NCBI GenBank assembly: GCA_949358305.1
Contig: OX442317.1
Coordinates: 15,876,491-15,940,490 of the forward strand
Direction of reading: 5' to 3'
Source: Strigamia acuminata
Taxonomy: Eukaryota > Arthropoda > Chilopoda > Geophilomorpha > Linotaeniidae
DNA length: 64,000 nucleotides
The notes under the pieces were generated by a model, which saw nothing but the letters and a program-made list of their open reading frames with translations, searched no databases and was not told the origin of the DNA. Positions 1 to 10,375 of the stretch are shown piece after piece (positions within the stretch are counted from its first letter, which is position 1; every line of letters begins with the position of its first letter). Both the position numbers and the translations under genes were made by a program.

Positions 1-1
1 T

Positions 2-2169
2 ATTGTGTTAGTTTTAGATGGGGTTGTGCACATATTCATTTATTTGGACGACATACTTGTCGCTACTTGGACGCTTGAGGAGCACTTTGAGGTGCTAGAA
101 GAAGTGTTTAAACGGTTGGCTAAACGTCTTGCCCTGGAGAAATGCGAGTTTTGCAAGCAGAGAGTGGACTTTTTGGGTTTTACAGTTAGTGAGCGCGGTG
201 TGGAACCCATAACATCAAAGATTGAGGCGGTGGTGGCAATTCCCCCACCGCAGGACGTAAAACAATTGCGCACTTTCCTCGGCATGGTGGCCTTTTACGC
301 CGTGTTTGTGGCCAAATTGGCGGACCACGCGGCGCCACTTTATGAGTTGTTGTGTACGGACGCTGTGTGGACCTGGAATCAGCGCAGGCAGGGGGCTTTT
401 GACAAAATCAAACAAGCGCTGACAAGAGCCCCAGTACTCACCTTTTATGATTTGGTGCGACCTTTGACGATCGCGACCGACGCTTCGCCTTATGGCGTAG
501 GGGCAGTTTTGGCCCATGTGGGGCAGCGAGAATGCGAGATGCCGGTCGCCTACGCTTCTCGCTCGTTGACTAAAGCGGAAGTCAACTACGCCCAAATAGA
601 TAAGGAGGCGTTGGCGGTCGTGTTTGCCATAAAAAAATTCCATGTCTATTTAATGGGCCGCCATTTCACGATTTTCACGGACCATAAACCCTTGTTGGGC
701 ATTTTAGGCCCGGACCGCCCAATTCCGCTCGTGATTAGCCCTAGAATGTTACGCTGGGCACTGCTGTTAGCTGCTTATGATTACAGCCTGGTGTATAGAA
801 AGGGAGAGCAAAACCAAAACGCGGATGTCCTTAGCAGATTTCCTGTCGGCCAGCCGCGCGAGGAAGTGGAAGAGTGGCCACTGTTCCTGATAGAGTTGGA
901 GAGAGAGGAGCTTCTGTTGGCAGCCGATGTGGCAGTGGCTACCAGCGGTGATGCTGAATTGGCAATGGTGGTGGCAGCGGTTCGTGCAGGGAATCCCCAT
1001 TTGATTAAACATCTGAGGGACTTTTGGGTGAAGTTCGATGAATTTAACGTTGTGGCTGGCGTGCTGATGTGGGGCGACCGGGTGGTGATGCCGTTAACTT
1101 TACGACAGAAGATGCTTCGACTACTTCACGAGGGTCACCCCGGAATTGTGACTATGAAGAAGAGGGCCCGGAGTGTGGTTTGGTGGCCAGCTATGACACC
1201 GCAAATTGTGACTTTTGTGCAAGCCTGTGCGGTTTGCGCTCAAAATAGAGCCCTGCCAGCGAGGGCAATTCCTATTTCGTGGCCGCGCGCGGAGGAACCG
1301 TGGGCGCGCATTCATATTGATTACGCCGGGCCCATCCAGAAAAAGATGGTGCTGGTGGTAGTAGACGCGTTTTCTGGGTGGGTGGAGGCGCGAGTGGTGA
1401 CAGTGGCAACGTCGGCATCGACAATTTTGGTGTTGCGACGTATTTTTAGCTCTTTTGGGTTGCCACACCTGTTGGTCAGTGACAATGGCCCCCAGTTCAG
1501 TTCCAGAGAGTTCGCATCATTTTTGGCAAAAAATGGTATCGAACACATCTTTTCCCCGCCGTACCATCCACAATCTAATGGCACAGCGGAGCAGGCTGTC
1601 CGGTGGGTCAAAGATAAACTGGTGAAATTTACCCAAGGAGACCTGGAACTGAGACTCTTGCGGTTGATACTTTTTCAGCACGCAAACTTTAAGAGTAGGA
1701 ACAACGAGACACCCGCCATGAACTTTCTGCCACGACGCCACAAGCCCTGATTACCCCACAGACAGCAGTCGACGAGCAGCAGGCAGATGTACCACGTCAA
1801 GCTGTTCACGACCCACCTCAGAGAGTGCGCACGCGTGCGACGAGGAATGTGGACGTGAACTATAGAGAGCTGTCGTCGGGGGAGGAGGATGAGGAGAGTG
1901 ACACGGTGATGCCAAATTACCACAATTTGCCGCCGGCCAGACCGCCAAAAAGAGGGCTGAAAGTGGCGGAAATGGTCCGTTTAGAGCCTGTGGCGGACCT
2001 AGACCAGCCTGGCCCAAGTACAGTGACGAATCTCCCAGCGAGAGATGCGCCTCGTACTGGTGCAACCACAAGGAAAACCAATGCTGAACCAACCCAGCTT
2101 TACAGCAAAGAAGATGCTGACCGGACGCGGCTGTTGCTACGCAGAATGGCCGACAAGAACAAGCAATAA
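2..2169 (+). pseudogene. Ty3/gypsy pol fragment, deleted and frameshifted
   Basis: The reading frame is open from the window edge to a stop at 1750. It encodes the end of reverse transcriptase (YLDD near the start), RNase H (ATDAS, IDKEAL, FTDHK, NADVLSR) and integrase (LHEGHPG and CAVC zinc residues, then IDYAGP, SDNGPQ and NGTAEQ as the D,D,E triad). Against the minus-strand relative at 3633-7020 it lacks about three residues after RT motif FKRLA. It also lacks roughly 200 residues after AMNFL near 1735, covering the GPY/F-like C-terminal domain and much of the Pro/Ala-rich linker. The downstream tail continues in another frame to 2169 and ends in MADKNKQ, matching the relative. The deletion therefore causes the frameshift. 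The 5' part lies outside the window. Confidence 0.9.
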
Positions 2170-2273
2170 GCAGAACCACGGATTGATTTAAGTTATTTGA
2201 AATTACAATATTTATTAGCGCTAAAGAAACACAAAAAAATTGAAATGTTTAGAATTACAAACAAGTTTGTAAC

Positions 2274-2509
2274 TGGGGAGGAATGCAGTGTTTTGCAATG
2301 ATTACCTTTAAATTGATTATGTAAATAATGTGTGACTCGAGATATTGTTGATTGCAATAATGGTTAATTGGTTTTTCACGACAATTGATGTAACCCGGAC
2401 AACGGAGTTCCGGAATTTAGTCTGCTCGAATGAATGAATAAATGAGTGAAGCAGTAGGAATTCCTCTGAGCCAAAATGACTGAGTGTTTATTCAGTGGAA
2501 CAATTCACA
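2274..2509 (+). repeat. Polypurine tract and candidate 3' LTR of left gypsy copy
   Basis: A purine run TGGGGAGGAA (2274-2283) precedes TGCAGTGTTT, and the same pair of motifs occurs behind the other gypsy copy. The LTR candidate starts with TG at 2284 and ends with CACA at 2509, about 226 bp, with AATAAA-type signals near 2435. The 3' end is inferred from the TG..CA rule and from the sharp start of the satellite. No second LTR of this copy is in the window to confirm it. Confidence 0.6.
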
Positions 2510-3226
2510 AATTTTGTCAAAATCCGTCAAATTCCGTCAAATTCCGTCAAATTCCGTCAAAATCCGTCAAAATCCGTCAAATTCCGTCAAAATCCATCAA
2601 ATTTTGTCAAAATCCGTCAAATTCCGTCAAATTTTGTCAAATTCCGTCAAATTCCGTCAAATTCCGTCAAATTCCGTCAAAATCCATCAAAATCCGTCAA
2701 ATTCCGTCAAATTTTGTCAAAATCCGTCAAAATCCGTCAAATTCCGTCAAATTCCGTCAAATTTTGTCAAAATCCGTCAAAATCCGTCAAAATCCGTCAA
2801 ATTCTGTCAAATTCCGTCAAAATCCGTCAAAATCCGTCAAAATCCGTCAAAATCCGTCAAAATCCGTCAAATTCCGTCAAATTCCGTCAAATTTTGTCAA
2901 ATTTTGTCAAAATCCGTCAAAATCCGTCAAATTTTGTCAAAATCCGTCACATTCCGTCAAATTTTGTCACATTCCGTCAAAATCCGTCAAAATCCGTCAA
3001 AATCCGTCAAAATCCGTCAAAATCCGTCAAAATCCGTCAAATTCCGTCAAATTCCGTCAAATTCCGTCAAATTCCGTCAAAATCCGTCAAAATCCGTCAA
3101 ATTCCGTCAAAATCCATCAAATTTTGTCAAAATCCTTCAAATTCCGTCAAATTTTGTCAAATTCCGTCAAATTCCGTCAAAATCCGTCAAATTCCGTCAA
3201 AATCCGTCAAAATCCAACAAAATTGA
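2505..3226. repeat. 10-bp satellite (ATTCCGTCAA family)
   Basis: About 71 tandem copies of a 10-bp unit alternate between ATTCCGTCAA, AATCCGTCAA and ATTTTGTCAA, with rare CATCAA or CTTCAA variants. Phase is kept exactly over about 710 bp. All three plus-strand frames stay open because three units make 30 bp without a stop codon, so the long open frames here are not genes. The array lies between the inferred outer LTR ends of two convergent gypsy copies. Degenerate TTTGTCAAA words also occur in the foldback arms further right. Confidence 0.95.
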
Positions 3227-3449
3227 TGTGTCCTGTCTCTTCTCAAGAACAAACATTGATTTCATAGGAGAAAACTCATGCACAACTCTCGTTTATTCAT
3301 CACATTCATATTCTGAGTTCTAGAACTTAAGTCACTATGGTTACAAAAGCATTGTCTGATAAATCCATTATTACTAATTACAATTGATTGTATCTTAACA
3401 TCATCAGATTGTTACACACTAATTAGGCTAAACACTGCATTCCTCCCCA
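3227..3449 (-). repeat. Polypurine tract and candidate 3' LTR of right gypsy copy
   Basis: Read on the minus strand, TTGGGGAGGA (about 3440-3450) is followed by TGCAGTGTTT from 3439. The LTR candidate runs to CACA at 3227, about 213 bp, with AATAAA inside. Beyond the first ten bases it differs from the left copy's LTR, so the two copies belong to related but distinct families. The outer end is inferred. Confidence 0.6.
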
Positions 3450-3632
3450 ATTATCAAACATACTTTGTAATTTTCACACACCTCAAAAACCATCAAAAAC
3501 ACAACACTTTTCAACTTAAAGTAAACTCAAATAACTTCGCATAATTTCAAACACTTCAGTCTTTCTTAAAGTCAAACATTTCAATTTTTCTTAATTTCCA
3601 AACTTTTACAATAAAAATCTTGAACTTGACCT
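3450..3632 (-). other. Gypsy 3' untranslated segment
   Basis: This is the A/T-rich stretch between the pol stop codon and the polypurine tract on the minus strand. No gene is seen. The left copy has a comparable but shorter segment at 2170-2273. Confidence 0.5.
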
Positions 3633-6600
3633 CTATTGTTTATTCTGGTCTGCCATCCTTTTCAGTAGCAACCGAGTGCGCTCAGCATCTTCTTTGCTGT
3701 AGAGCTGTGGTGGTTCGGCGCTTGCTTTACTGGCCTTTCTAGCAGACACACTAGCGTGTGGTGGTTCTCTCACTGCCGAATCTGCTGCGGAACTTGGACC
3801 AGGCTGTGTGGGGTCCGCCACCGGTTCCAGGCGCACCATTTCTGCTACTTTCAAACCTCGCTTCGGCGGTCTTGACGGGGGCAAGTTGTGGTAGTTCGCC
3901 ATTGTAGCCCCCTCCTCATCGCTCTCCTCCCCCGACGACAGGTCCTTGTAGTTGACCTCGACGTTCCTTGTTGCTCGTGTCCTCGTCCTCTGCGCTACCT
4001 CGCGCTCGACTCGGGGTGAAACGATAGCTTGCTGGTCATCAACTGCCGCCGGGACCGTCGTCGGAACTTGTGGCAACGCTGCGATGAGAGGTAAGGTCGG
4101 TTCTACCGCTGGTAGGGCTTGCACTGTTGGCGGGGTGGGCATCACAACTTGCTCGACACGAGGCATCGCCGCTGCCGCCGCTTGTGGGGTTCCGGGTGGC
4201 GACATCGTCGCCGCTTGTGGCATCGCCGCCGTGGGGCTCGCCGCTTGTCGAATGACCGGTTGACTCACAGGTGGTGCAGGTAGCAGCTGTTGAACTTGAT
4301 GAGCCCGACGCAAAAAACGGGTGGGCAGTCGCTCTTCCTCAGCTGGTGCTACCTGCGGGATAATATTAACAATTTCCTCACCCGACACCACTCCAGTCTC
4401 TCTGCGGCTTATCAGGTGATTCAAATGCCGCACTTGAATACGACCCGTGTCTGCATCCTTCAAGGCATACACCAACTTGCCACGGCGCTCGGTCACTGTC
4501 CCTGCTCTCCAAGGCGGTTTGGTCTCCGGAAAGGAGCGGAACCAGAACAAGTCGCCAACTGCAAATATCCTGCAACGAGACGCGCTGGTGGGCGCCCCTG
4601 TGCCCACTCTTGGGCGGACCAAATCAATATGCGTAAATAATTGGCGCCCCAAAAAGTTCATCGCTGGGGTGTCATTATTTCTACTTCTGTAATTTGCGTG
4701 TTGAAACAGTATAAGTCTCAACAACCTCAATTCCAGGTCCCCTTGGGTGAATTTGGCTAGCTTGTCCTTCACCCAGCGGACCGCCTGTTCTGCTGTGCCG
4801 TTGGATTGTGGGTGGTACGGGGGGGAGAAGATGTGGTCGATGCCATTCTTGGCTAAAAATGACGCAAACTCTCTTGACGCGAACTGGGGGCCGTTGTCGC
4901 TTACCAACAAATGCGGCAAGCCAAACGAACTAAAAATGCGACGCAAAATTAGAATCGTCGAGGCGGAGGTGGCTGTCGTGACCGCTCGCGCCTCCACCCA
5001 TCCTGAAAAGGCATCAACGACCACCAGGACCATCCTCTTCTGAATTGGCCCCGCATAATCCACGTGCACTCTCGCCCATGGCTCTTCAGCACGCGGCCAA
5101 GAGATTGGCACTGCTCTCGGTGGCAAAATCCTGTTCCGCGCGCAAACTGCACAGGCCTGAACAAATGTCACTATCTGTGTGGTCATAGCTGGCCACCAAA
5201 CCACGCTACGCGCGCGCTTTTTCATCGTGACCACTCCGGGGTGCCCCTCATGCAGCAGACGCAACATCTTCTGGCGCAAGGCGGTCGGCATCACGACGCG
5301 ATCGCCCCACATTAGCACTCCCGCCACAATGGTCAATTCATAAAACTTCACCACGTAGTCTCTCAAACCGTTAATTAACTGGGGGTCCCCGGAGCGCACC
5401 GCTGCTACCACACGTGTCAAATCCAAATCAGCGCCCGTTGCCCTCGCCACATCTGCTGCCAAAAGTAGCTCTTCCCGTTCAAGCTCGACCAGAAATAAAG
5501 GCCATTCCTCCGCCTCCTCGCGTGCCACTTCCACCGGAAATCGGCTGAGAGTGTCGGCGTTCTGGTTCTGCTCTCCTCTTCTGTAGACAAGGCGGTATTC
5601 ATACGCCGCCAGCATCAGTGCCCAGCGTAGCATTCGCGGACGTATTACCAATGGGATAGGGCGATCTGGTCCTAAAATGCCCAACAGCGGCTTGTGATCT
5701 GTAAATATAACAAAAGGCCTACCCATTAAGTAAACGTGAAATTTCTTCACCGCGAACACCACTGCCAAGGCCTCCTTGTCTATCTGCGCGTAGTTAATTT
5801 CCGCCTTCGTCAAGGAACGGGACGCGTAAGCGACTGGCAACTCCTGGTCGTTCTGTCCAATATGGGCTAGCACCGCCCCTACTCCAAAGGGCGACGCATC
5901 AGTCGCGACGGACAACGGCCGCTGCAAGTCGTAAAACGTCAAAATCGGGGCCGTGGTCAAGGCTCTCTTGATGGCGTCGAAGGCCTCCTGCCTACGACGG
6001 TTCCAACTCCAAATGGCATCTGTGCACAGCAACTCATACAATGGTGCTGCGAAATCTGCCAACTTGTGCACAAAAACTGCATAAAAAGCAACCATCCCCA
6101 GGAAGGTGCGGAGTTGTTTCACGTCGGCCGGGGGTGGAATAGCGACCACGGTTTCAATCTTTGATGTTATCGGTTGAACTCCTCTCTCGCTCACTGTAAA
6201 CCCTAAAAAGTCTAATTTAAGTTTACAAAATAAGCATTTCTCCAACGCAAGTCGTAAGCCCTTGGACGCCAATCGCTTGAAAACTTCCTCCAAAACTTCA
6301 AAATGTTCTTCAAGCGTCCAGGTGGCTATTAAAATGTCGTCTAAATAAATGAAAATTCGGACAACACCATCTAAAACCATCACAATTATGCGTTGAAACC
6401 TCCCCGCTGAAGGCATAGTCCCAAATGGCAGGCGGGTCACTGCCATCACGCCCTTCTCCGTGTTGACCGCGGCTATCTCCGCCGACCGGGTCGACAACGG
6501 AATTTGCTGGTAGGCGTGTCGCATATCCAGCAAACTAAAGAATCTAGCCCGCCCAATCGACGCGAGCAACTCAGAAATTTTTGGTAATGGGTAGGGGTCG

Positions 6601-7055
6601 GGTTGGAGACTGGCGTTGACCGTCGAGCGGTAATCACCGCAGAGTCGGACACTCCCGTCCTTCTTCACCACCGTTACCAACGGGGTGGCCCACTCCGCGA
6701 ACTGCATCGGTCGAAAAACTCCCTCAGCGACCAAACGGTCAATTTCCCTCGTAACGGCCGGTCTAAGGGGCAGTGGGACAGGCCTGGGTCGAAAAAACTT
6801 TGGTACGGCATCCGTACGCAGCACCAAATCCACCGGACTACCTGTATACGTGCCCAAACCCTTCTTGAACACTCCCTGGTACCGCCTCAATAATGCCTTT
6901 AATCTGGGGTCAGACTGGCTCCCGGGGCGGCCAGTGGTCAACTGCTCCACCACAACGCCCCCTGGCTCTCCAACACTGTCCAATAACCCCACTCGAGCTG
7001 TCCCGTACACATTTGGCGTAACCTTTTCGCGGATTGGCTTCCGCGAAATCCGCAT
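3633..7055 (-). CDS. Ty3/gypsy Pol polyprotein, 5'-truncated (RT, RNase H, integrase)
   Basis: This is a 1140-codon open frame. Visible motifs are RT (residues about 90-290; LPFGTMPSAGRFQR, YLDD at 237-240), RNase H (D386, E428, D453, D501), the integrase zinc site (H602, H605, C635, C638) and the integrase core D666, D720, E756 (35 residues between the last two). A GPY/F-like module follows (KPPWRAGTV near 850), then a Pro/Ala-rich linker and an acidic-basic tail ending NKQ. These activities would copy element RNA and insert the cDNA. No gag or protease precedes it. The first about 12 codons, including ATG 7055, lie in the T repeat at 7020, so the element was cut there and the start codon is borrowed. 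The enzyme domains look intact, but an autonomous element is not expected. Confidence 0.92.
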   Translation of the reverse strand: MRISRKPIREKVTPNVYGTARVGLLDSVGEPGGVVVEQLTTGRPGSQSDPRLKALLRRYQGVFKKGLGTYTGSPVDLVLRTDAVPKFFRPRPVPLPLRPAVTREIDRLVAEGVFRPMQFAEWATPLVTVVKKDGSVRLCGDYRSTVNASLQPDPYPLPKISELLASIGRARFFSLLDMRHAYQQIPLSTRSAEIAAVNTEKGVMAVTRLPFGTMPSAGRFQRIIVMVLDGVVRIFIYLDDILIATWTLEEHFEVLEEVFKRLASKGLRLALEKCLFCKLKLDFLGFTVSERGVQPITSKIETVVAIPPPADVKQLRTFLGMVAFYAVFVHKLADFAAPLYELLCTDAIWSWNRRRQEAFDAIKRALTTAPILTFYDLQRPLSVATDASPFGVGAVLAHIGQNDQELPVAYASRSLTKAEINYAQIDKEALAVVFAVKKFHVYLMGRPFVIFTDHKPLLGILGPDRPIPLVIRPRMLRWALMLAAYEYRLVYRRGEQNQNADTLSRFPVEVAREEAEEWPLFLVELEREELLLAADVARATGADLDLTRVVAAVRSGDPQLINGLRDYVVKFYELTIVAGVLMWGDRVVMPTALRQKMLRLLHEGHPGVVTMKKRARSVVWWPAMTTQIVTFVQACAVCARNRILPPRAVPISWPRAEEPWARVHVDYAGPIQKRMVLVVVDAFSGWVEARAVTTATSASTILILRRIFSSFGLPHLLVSDNGPQFASREFASFLAKNGIDHIFSPPYHPQSNGTAEQAVRWVKDKLAKFTQGDLELRLLRLILFQHANYRSRNNDTPAMNFLGRQLFTHIDLVRPRVGTGAPTSASRCRIFAVGDLFWFRSFPETKPPWRAGTVTERRGKLVYALKDADTGRIQVRHLNHLISRRETGVVSGEEIVNIIPQVAPAEEERLPTRFLRRAHQVQQLLPAPPVSQPVIRQAASPTAAMPQAATMSPPGTPQAAAAAMPRVEQVVMPTPPTVQALPAVEPTLPLIAALPQVPTTVPAAVDDQQAIVSPRVEREVAQRTRTRATRNVEVNYKDLSSGEESDEEGATMANYHNLPPSRPPKRGLKVAEMVRLEPVADPTQPGPSSAADSAVREPPHASVSARKASKASAEPPQLYSKEDAERTRLLLKRMADQNKQ

Positions 7056-7290
7056 TTCGGGGGTGACTATTCTGGGAATTCCGGGTGGACCATACTCTTC
7101 CGAAAAATGTCCGGGGTGGTGTTGGGAGTGTCGATAGACTGTTTTGTGTCAAGGTTGCCAATTTTCATTTAAGTATTGGAAGGTTCATTTCTGTGCATTC
7201 TCATATATTTTTTTCACAGGAGCAACGAGGCGCGATGAAGGGGGATCAAGCGAGAGTGAATAAAATAAACTCGTTTTTGTCTCAAATGCG
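7020..7290 (-). repeat. T terminal repeat, left end of E1
   Basis: This is the reverse complement of the T copies at 11,735-12,011, 25,231-25,505 and 27,762-28,038, and is nearly identical to 41,883-42,153. The outer 45 bp contain a self-complementary block (CGCGGATTGG, TTCCGCGAAATCCGC). T directly abuts the truncated gypsy pol. Confidence 0.85.
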
Positions 7291-7559
7291 CGTTTGCGTT
7301 TGTAAATTTGGTTGTCTTGCAACGCGGTGGCGCGTTTGAGTTTCGTGTTGCGATACAAACACGCACGGGTGCGTATTGGAGTCGTAAACGACTTTCTGTC
7401 GCAATGCGATCGCGTATTTGACAAATTTCTGCAGATTTTTGCCAATATTTGACAATTTTCAGACAAATTTCAATTAATTTTAGAAATTTTTGAGAGATTT
7501 CAATAAAAGTTTGAGGAATTTCTTATGCTGACGCTAAAATGCCAAAAGGAGTCTTAACT

Positions 7560-8400
7560 CAGAAGAGCACTTTTCCGACCACTTAGGTGTCGGAAAAGCC
7601 CTTCCAAAGGTCGCAAAACGTGCTCTACGCGTTTTTTGACACTAGAACGGTCGAAAACGAGTCTAAAACTGCTAAGCTGGCGCCTGTAACTTGGCGCATT
7701 CGCTGGGTCGCTCGAAAATGAGATTCGAGCGAACCGAAACCTATGAGAGAAACGCGCCGGCGGAAATATTCGTTTTTACCAATGAATACTTAATAAATCT
7801 TCATGGGAATTTAATCCCAATCTACTGTAGGCTTAGGAACCTTGAATACCAAATAAAAACAAAGGAGCAAAGACGGGAAACAAAGAACAAGGGCCCGACG
7901 CCCGTAAATCACCAAAATGGCTATCTGCCAGACACGCTAGTGGCCTTGAGCCACTTCTAACTTCGTTTTCGAGGTCGTGGGTCTCGAAAACGACTAAACC
8001 GAGTGGTGGGAACGATTCCCCGAGGTCTTTTTAGTCAATGTCGCCCAAAACCCGAATCAACAAGCTAACTTTCAACGAGAAACGAAGACTGGAGCCGAAT
8101 GCGGTGATAAGCGCTCATTCCAGACTCGTGTAAGCGATCTCCGCTTAAAGCCAGTTGCTCTGAGCAGACGACGCAATCGCTTACCAAGGAAAAAGACGGG
8201 TTTATGGGCTCAAAACCCGACGAAACACTTAAACAGGATCCAGAAATTACCAAGCGAGTTGGTAAGCTAAACTAAAACTGTAAAATAAGTTGGGGACTTG
8301 GTAAAATGCGAGTCTCTCAAACTTTTGTTGCGTCCTGCTCGCAACACGCGCGATGTACGCGCGTGGCCGCGTGTTGAACGTGCGCACTACGCGCAAGAAC
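7560..8400. other. Cluster of non-identical perfect short stem-loops
   Basis: At least ten small perfect inverted repeats lie here, mostly with 3-9 nt loops. Examples are CTTTTCCGAC at 7570 with its complement at 7589, CGCTCGAA 7709/7724, GTGGC 7940/7950, TCGTTTTCGAG 7963/7983, GGGAA 8008/8016, TAAGCG 8131/8142, CGGGTTT 8197/8213, TACCAA 8248/8259, CACGCGCG 8345/8358 and TGCGC 8381/8391. Stem sequences differ from one another, so this is not a simple tandem repeat. No convincing gene is present. The stretch recurs at 42,423-43,263. Confidence 0.7.
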
Positions 8401-8469
8401 CGTACAAACCGAGGTAAAACGAATTAAACACATATCTAATGCAAAAACAATTATTAAATACATCATTCT

Positions 8470-9585
8470 TGTTGCTGTTTGCAAACTTGCAAAACTTGCA
8501 CCGAATTTGGGCAATTTTTTACAAATTTCAGCAGATTTTTGTCTATATTTGACAAATTTCAGCAGATTTCCTCAATCCTCAAACATTTGCTGATATTTCT
8601 CAAACATTTTCTAAAATTAATTGAAATCTGTCTGAAATTTGTCTTGAATGTGTCAAATATTGTCAAAAATCCGTGGAAATTTGTCAAATACTGGCAAAAA
8701 TCCATGTAAATTTGTCAAAAATTGCCATAATTTGGTGCAAATTGTGTTAGATATTGGAAAAATTTATTTTAACGCTTCCAACGCGCCAGTAAATCGCGCG
8801 TGCACACGCGTGGATTTTTCGTCATAGTTGGATGCGCGCAAACCTCACGTAACTTGCGCCAAAATTTGGCAATTTTTGACAAATTTCAGCAGATTTTTGC
8901 CAGTATTTGACAAATTTCCACTGATTTTTGACAATATTTGACCCAACAACTGCGCCACGTTCCAGGCGCCGGTTTAGGCATTTTAGACCCGTTTTAGACC
9001 GTTTTAGATGGCGAAAACGTTCTCTCCATCATTTTCTACCCCTGGGTGAGGTTTTCAGCGTTCATGATTGATGAAAAAGCTGTTTTCTAACTAGCTGTCC
9101 CATTGCTAGTTTTGGCGTCAGGTTTTAGCAACTTTCCAATCCGACTCTGTCGTCTGCACGACCTCCAAGACCGTTTTAGGGTTAATTTGAGTCAAATAAT
9201 TCATTCTGGGGGTTGTTTTGGGTTTTTTACAAGTGTGTTTTTGTAGTTTTTATTGGTTTCAAACATTGTCAATTCTTTATACAAGTGTAACTTTCATTTC
9301 TCTGTATTTTGAGAACTTTGCATTGCAGCAAAGTTCATTTCTTGCCCCTTAATTATTGTGTAATTGTTGGTTTTCAAGCCCGTTTTTTAACAATAACTTT
9401 ATTTGAAGTGCCTATTGTTTCAGTCACGTGCTTCCACGTGCCTTTTATTGTTGAGCAATTTCTTGGGCAGTTGCGCTCCTGTTGCTAGCATTGCCGCGCG
9501 TTCTCCGCGCGTGTACTCGCGCGTTTCGCATCACACACATTCGGGTTCAATGGCCTATCGCGGCGGCACATTGTGTGGCATAGCG
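8470..9585 (+). repeat. Foldback arm with TTTGTCAAA-type repeats
   Basis: The sequence recurs in the same orientation at 19,690-20,825, 35,349-36,484 and 43,333-44,448, and inverted at 22,415-23,560, 38,074-39,219, 49,835-50,980 and in the tandem copies to 54,300. It holds irregular TTTGACAAATTT or TTTGTCAAA words, a GCGCC/GGCGC stem near 8,960, ACTTTGC/GCAAAGT near 9,320 and CGCGCG/CGCGCG near 9,500. A 67-codon open frame at 9403-9606 is disrupted by a 2-bp deletion in other copies, so it is probably not a gene. Confidence 0.85.
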
Positions 9586-9587
9586 CG

Positions 9588-9665
9588 GCACGTTGCAATT
9601 ACGTGACGTGGCACGTTGCTGTTACGTGACGCGATAGCCAGTATTTAAGCAGGGGATTCCATCAT
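9588..9665 (+). promoter_or_regulatory. Promoter-like module pointing into the hairpin array
   Basis: A 23-bp direct repeat of the type GCACGTTGC-nn-TTACGTGACG occurs twice (about 9588-9633) and carries CRE/E-box-like TTACGTGACG cores. TATTTAAG follows at 9642-9649. Spacing suits a TATA-type promoter firing toward the array. The same module is found at 20,829-20,905 (+), 22,334-22,410 (-), 36,488-36,564 (+), 37,993-38,069 (-), 44,451-44,528 (+) and 49,753-49,829 (-). Transcription itself is not shown. Confidence 0.45.
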
Positions 9666-9711
9666 CGTTTACACAAATGCGCATTGCAACGTGGAGGCGC
9701 ATTCGAGTCCT

Positions 9712-10375
9712 TTTCCCAAGCGAAATTTGTCCTTTTTCAACGCGAAATCGTATGCGATTCGCTTTCGAATCGAATACGAGTTTTGTCCTTTTTCAACGCG
9801 AAATCGTATGCGATTCGCTTTCGAATCGAATGCGAATTTTGCCCTTCTTCAACGCGAAATCGTATTCGACTCGCTTTCGAGTCGGATGCGAATTTTGCCC
9901 TTCTTCAACGCGAAATCGTATTCGACTCGCTTTCGAGTCGAATGCGAATTTTTCCCTTCTTCAACGCGAAATCGTATTCGACTCGCTTTCGAGTCGAATG
10001 CGAATTTTGCCCTTCTTCAACGCGAAATCGTATTCGACTCGTTTTCGAGTCGAGTACGAATTTTGCCCTTCTTCAAAGCGAAATCGTATTCGACTCGTTT
10101 TCGAGTCGAATGCGAATTCGTATTCGACTCGTTTTCGAGTCGAGTACGAATTTTGCCCTTCTTCAACGCGAAATCGTATTCGACTCGTTTTCGAGTCGAA
10201 TGCGAATTTTGCCCTTCTTCAACGCGAAATCGTATTCGACTCGTTTTCGAGTCGAATGCGAATTTTGCCCTTCTTCAACGCGAAATCGTATTCGACTCGT
10301 TTTCGAGTCGAATGCGAATTTTGCCCTTCTTCAACGCGAAATCGTATTCGACTCGTTTTCGAGTCGAATACGAGA
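9712..10375 (+). repeat. 56-bp hairpin array, left arm of E1
   Basis: About 12 tandem units of 56 bp are present. Each has a linker (GCCCTTCTTCAACGCGAAAT) and a hairpin with stem CGTATTCGACTCG, loop TTTT and the matching complement. The first two units carry GATTCG/CGAATC stems with a CTTT loop; later units carry GACTCG/CGAGTC. Frames stay open on three phases because the unit has no stop, so encoded peptides (FDSFSSRMRI type) are not taken as proteins. Confidence 0.93.

Noticed and set aside
2476-3323. Three overlapping frames of 240-280 codons
   Set aside because: They are translations of the 10-bp satellite in each phase.
7560-8400. tRNA or SINE head among the stem-loops
   Set aside because: No cloverleaf order, no TTCGANTC-type B box in register with an A box, and no CCA-side acceptor pairing.
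9403-9606. 67-codon frame repeated in every foldback arm
   Set aside because: Other arms have a 2-bp deletion that changes the last third, and no start context or domain is seen; repetition follows from the repeated DNA.
9712-10375. CRISPR array
   Set aside because: The regular 56-bp spacing has no unique spacers, units are contiguous, and the setting is eukaryotic.
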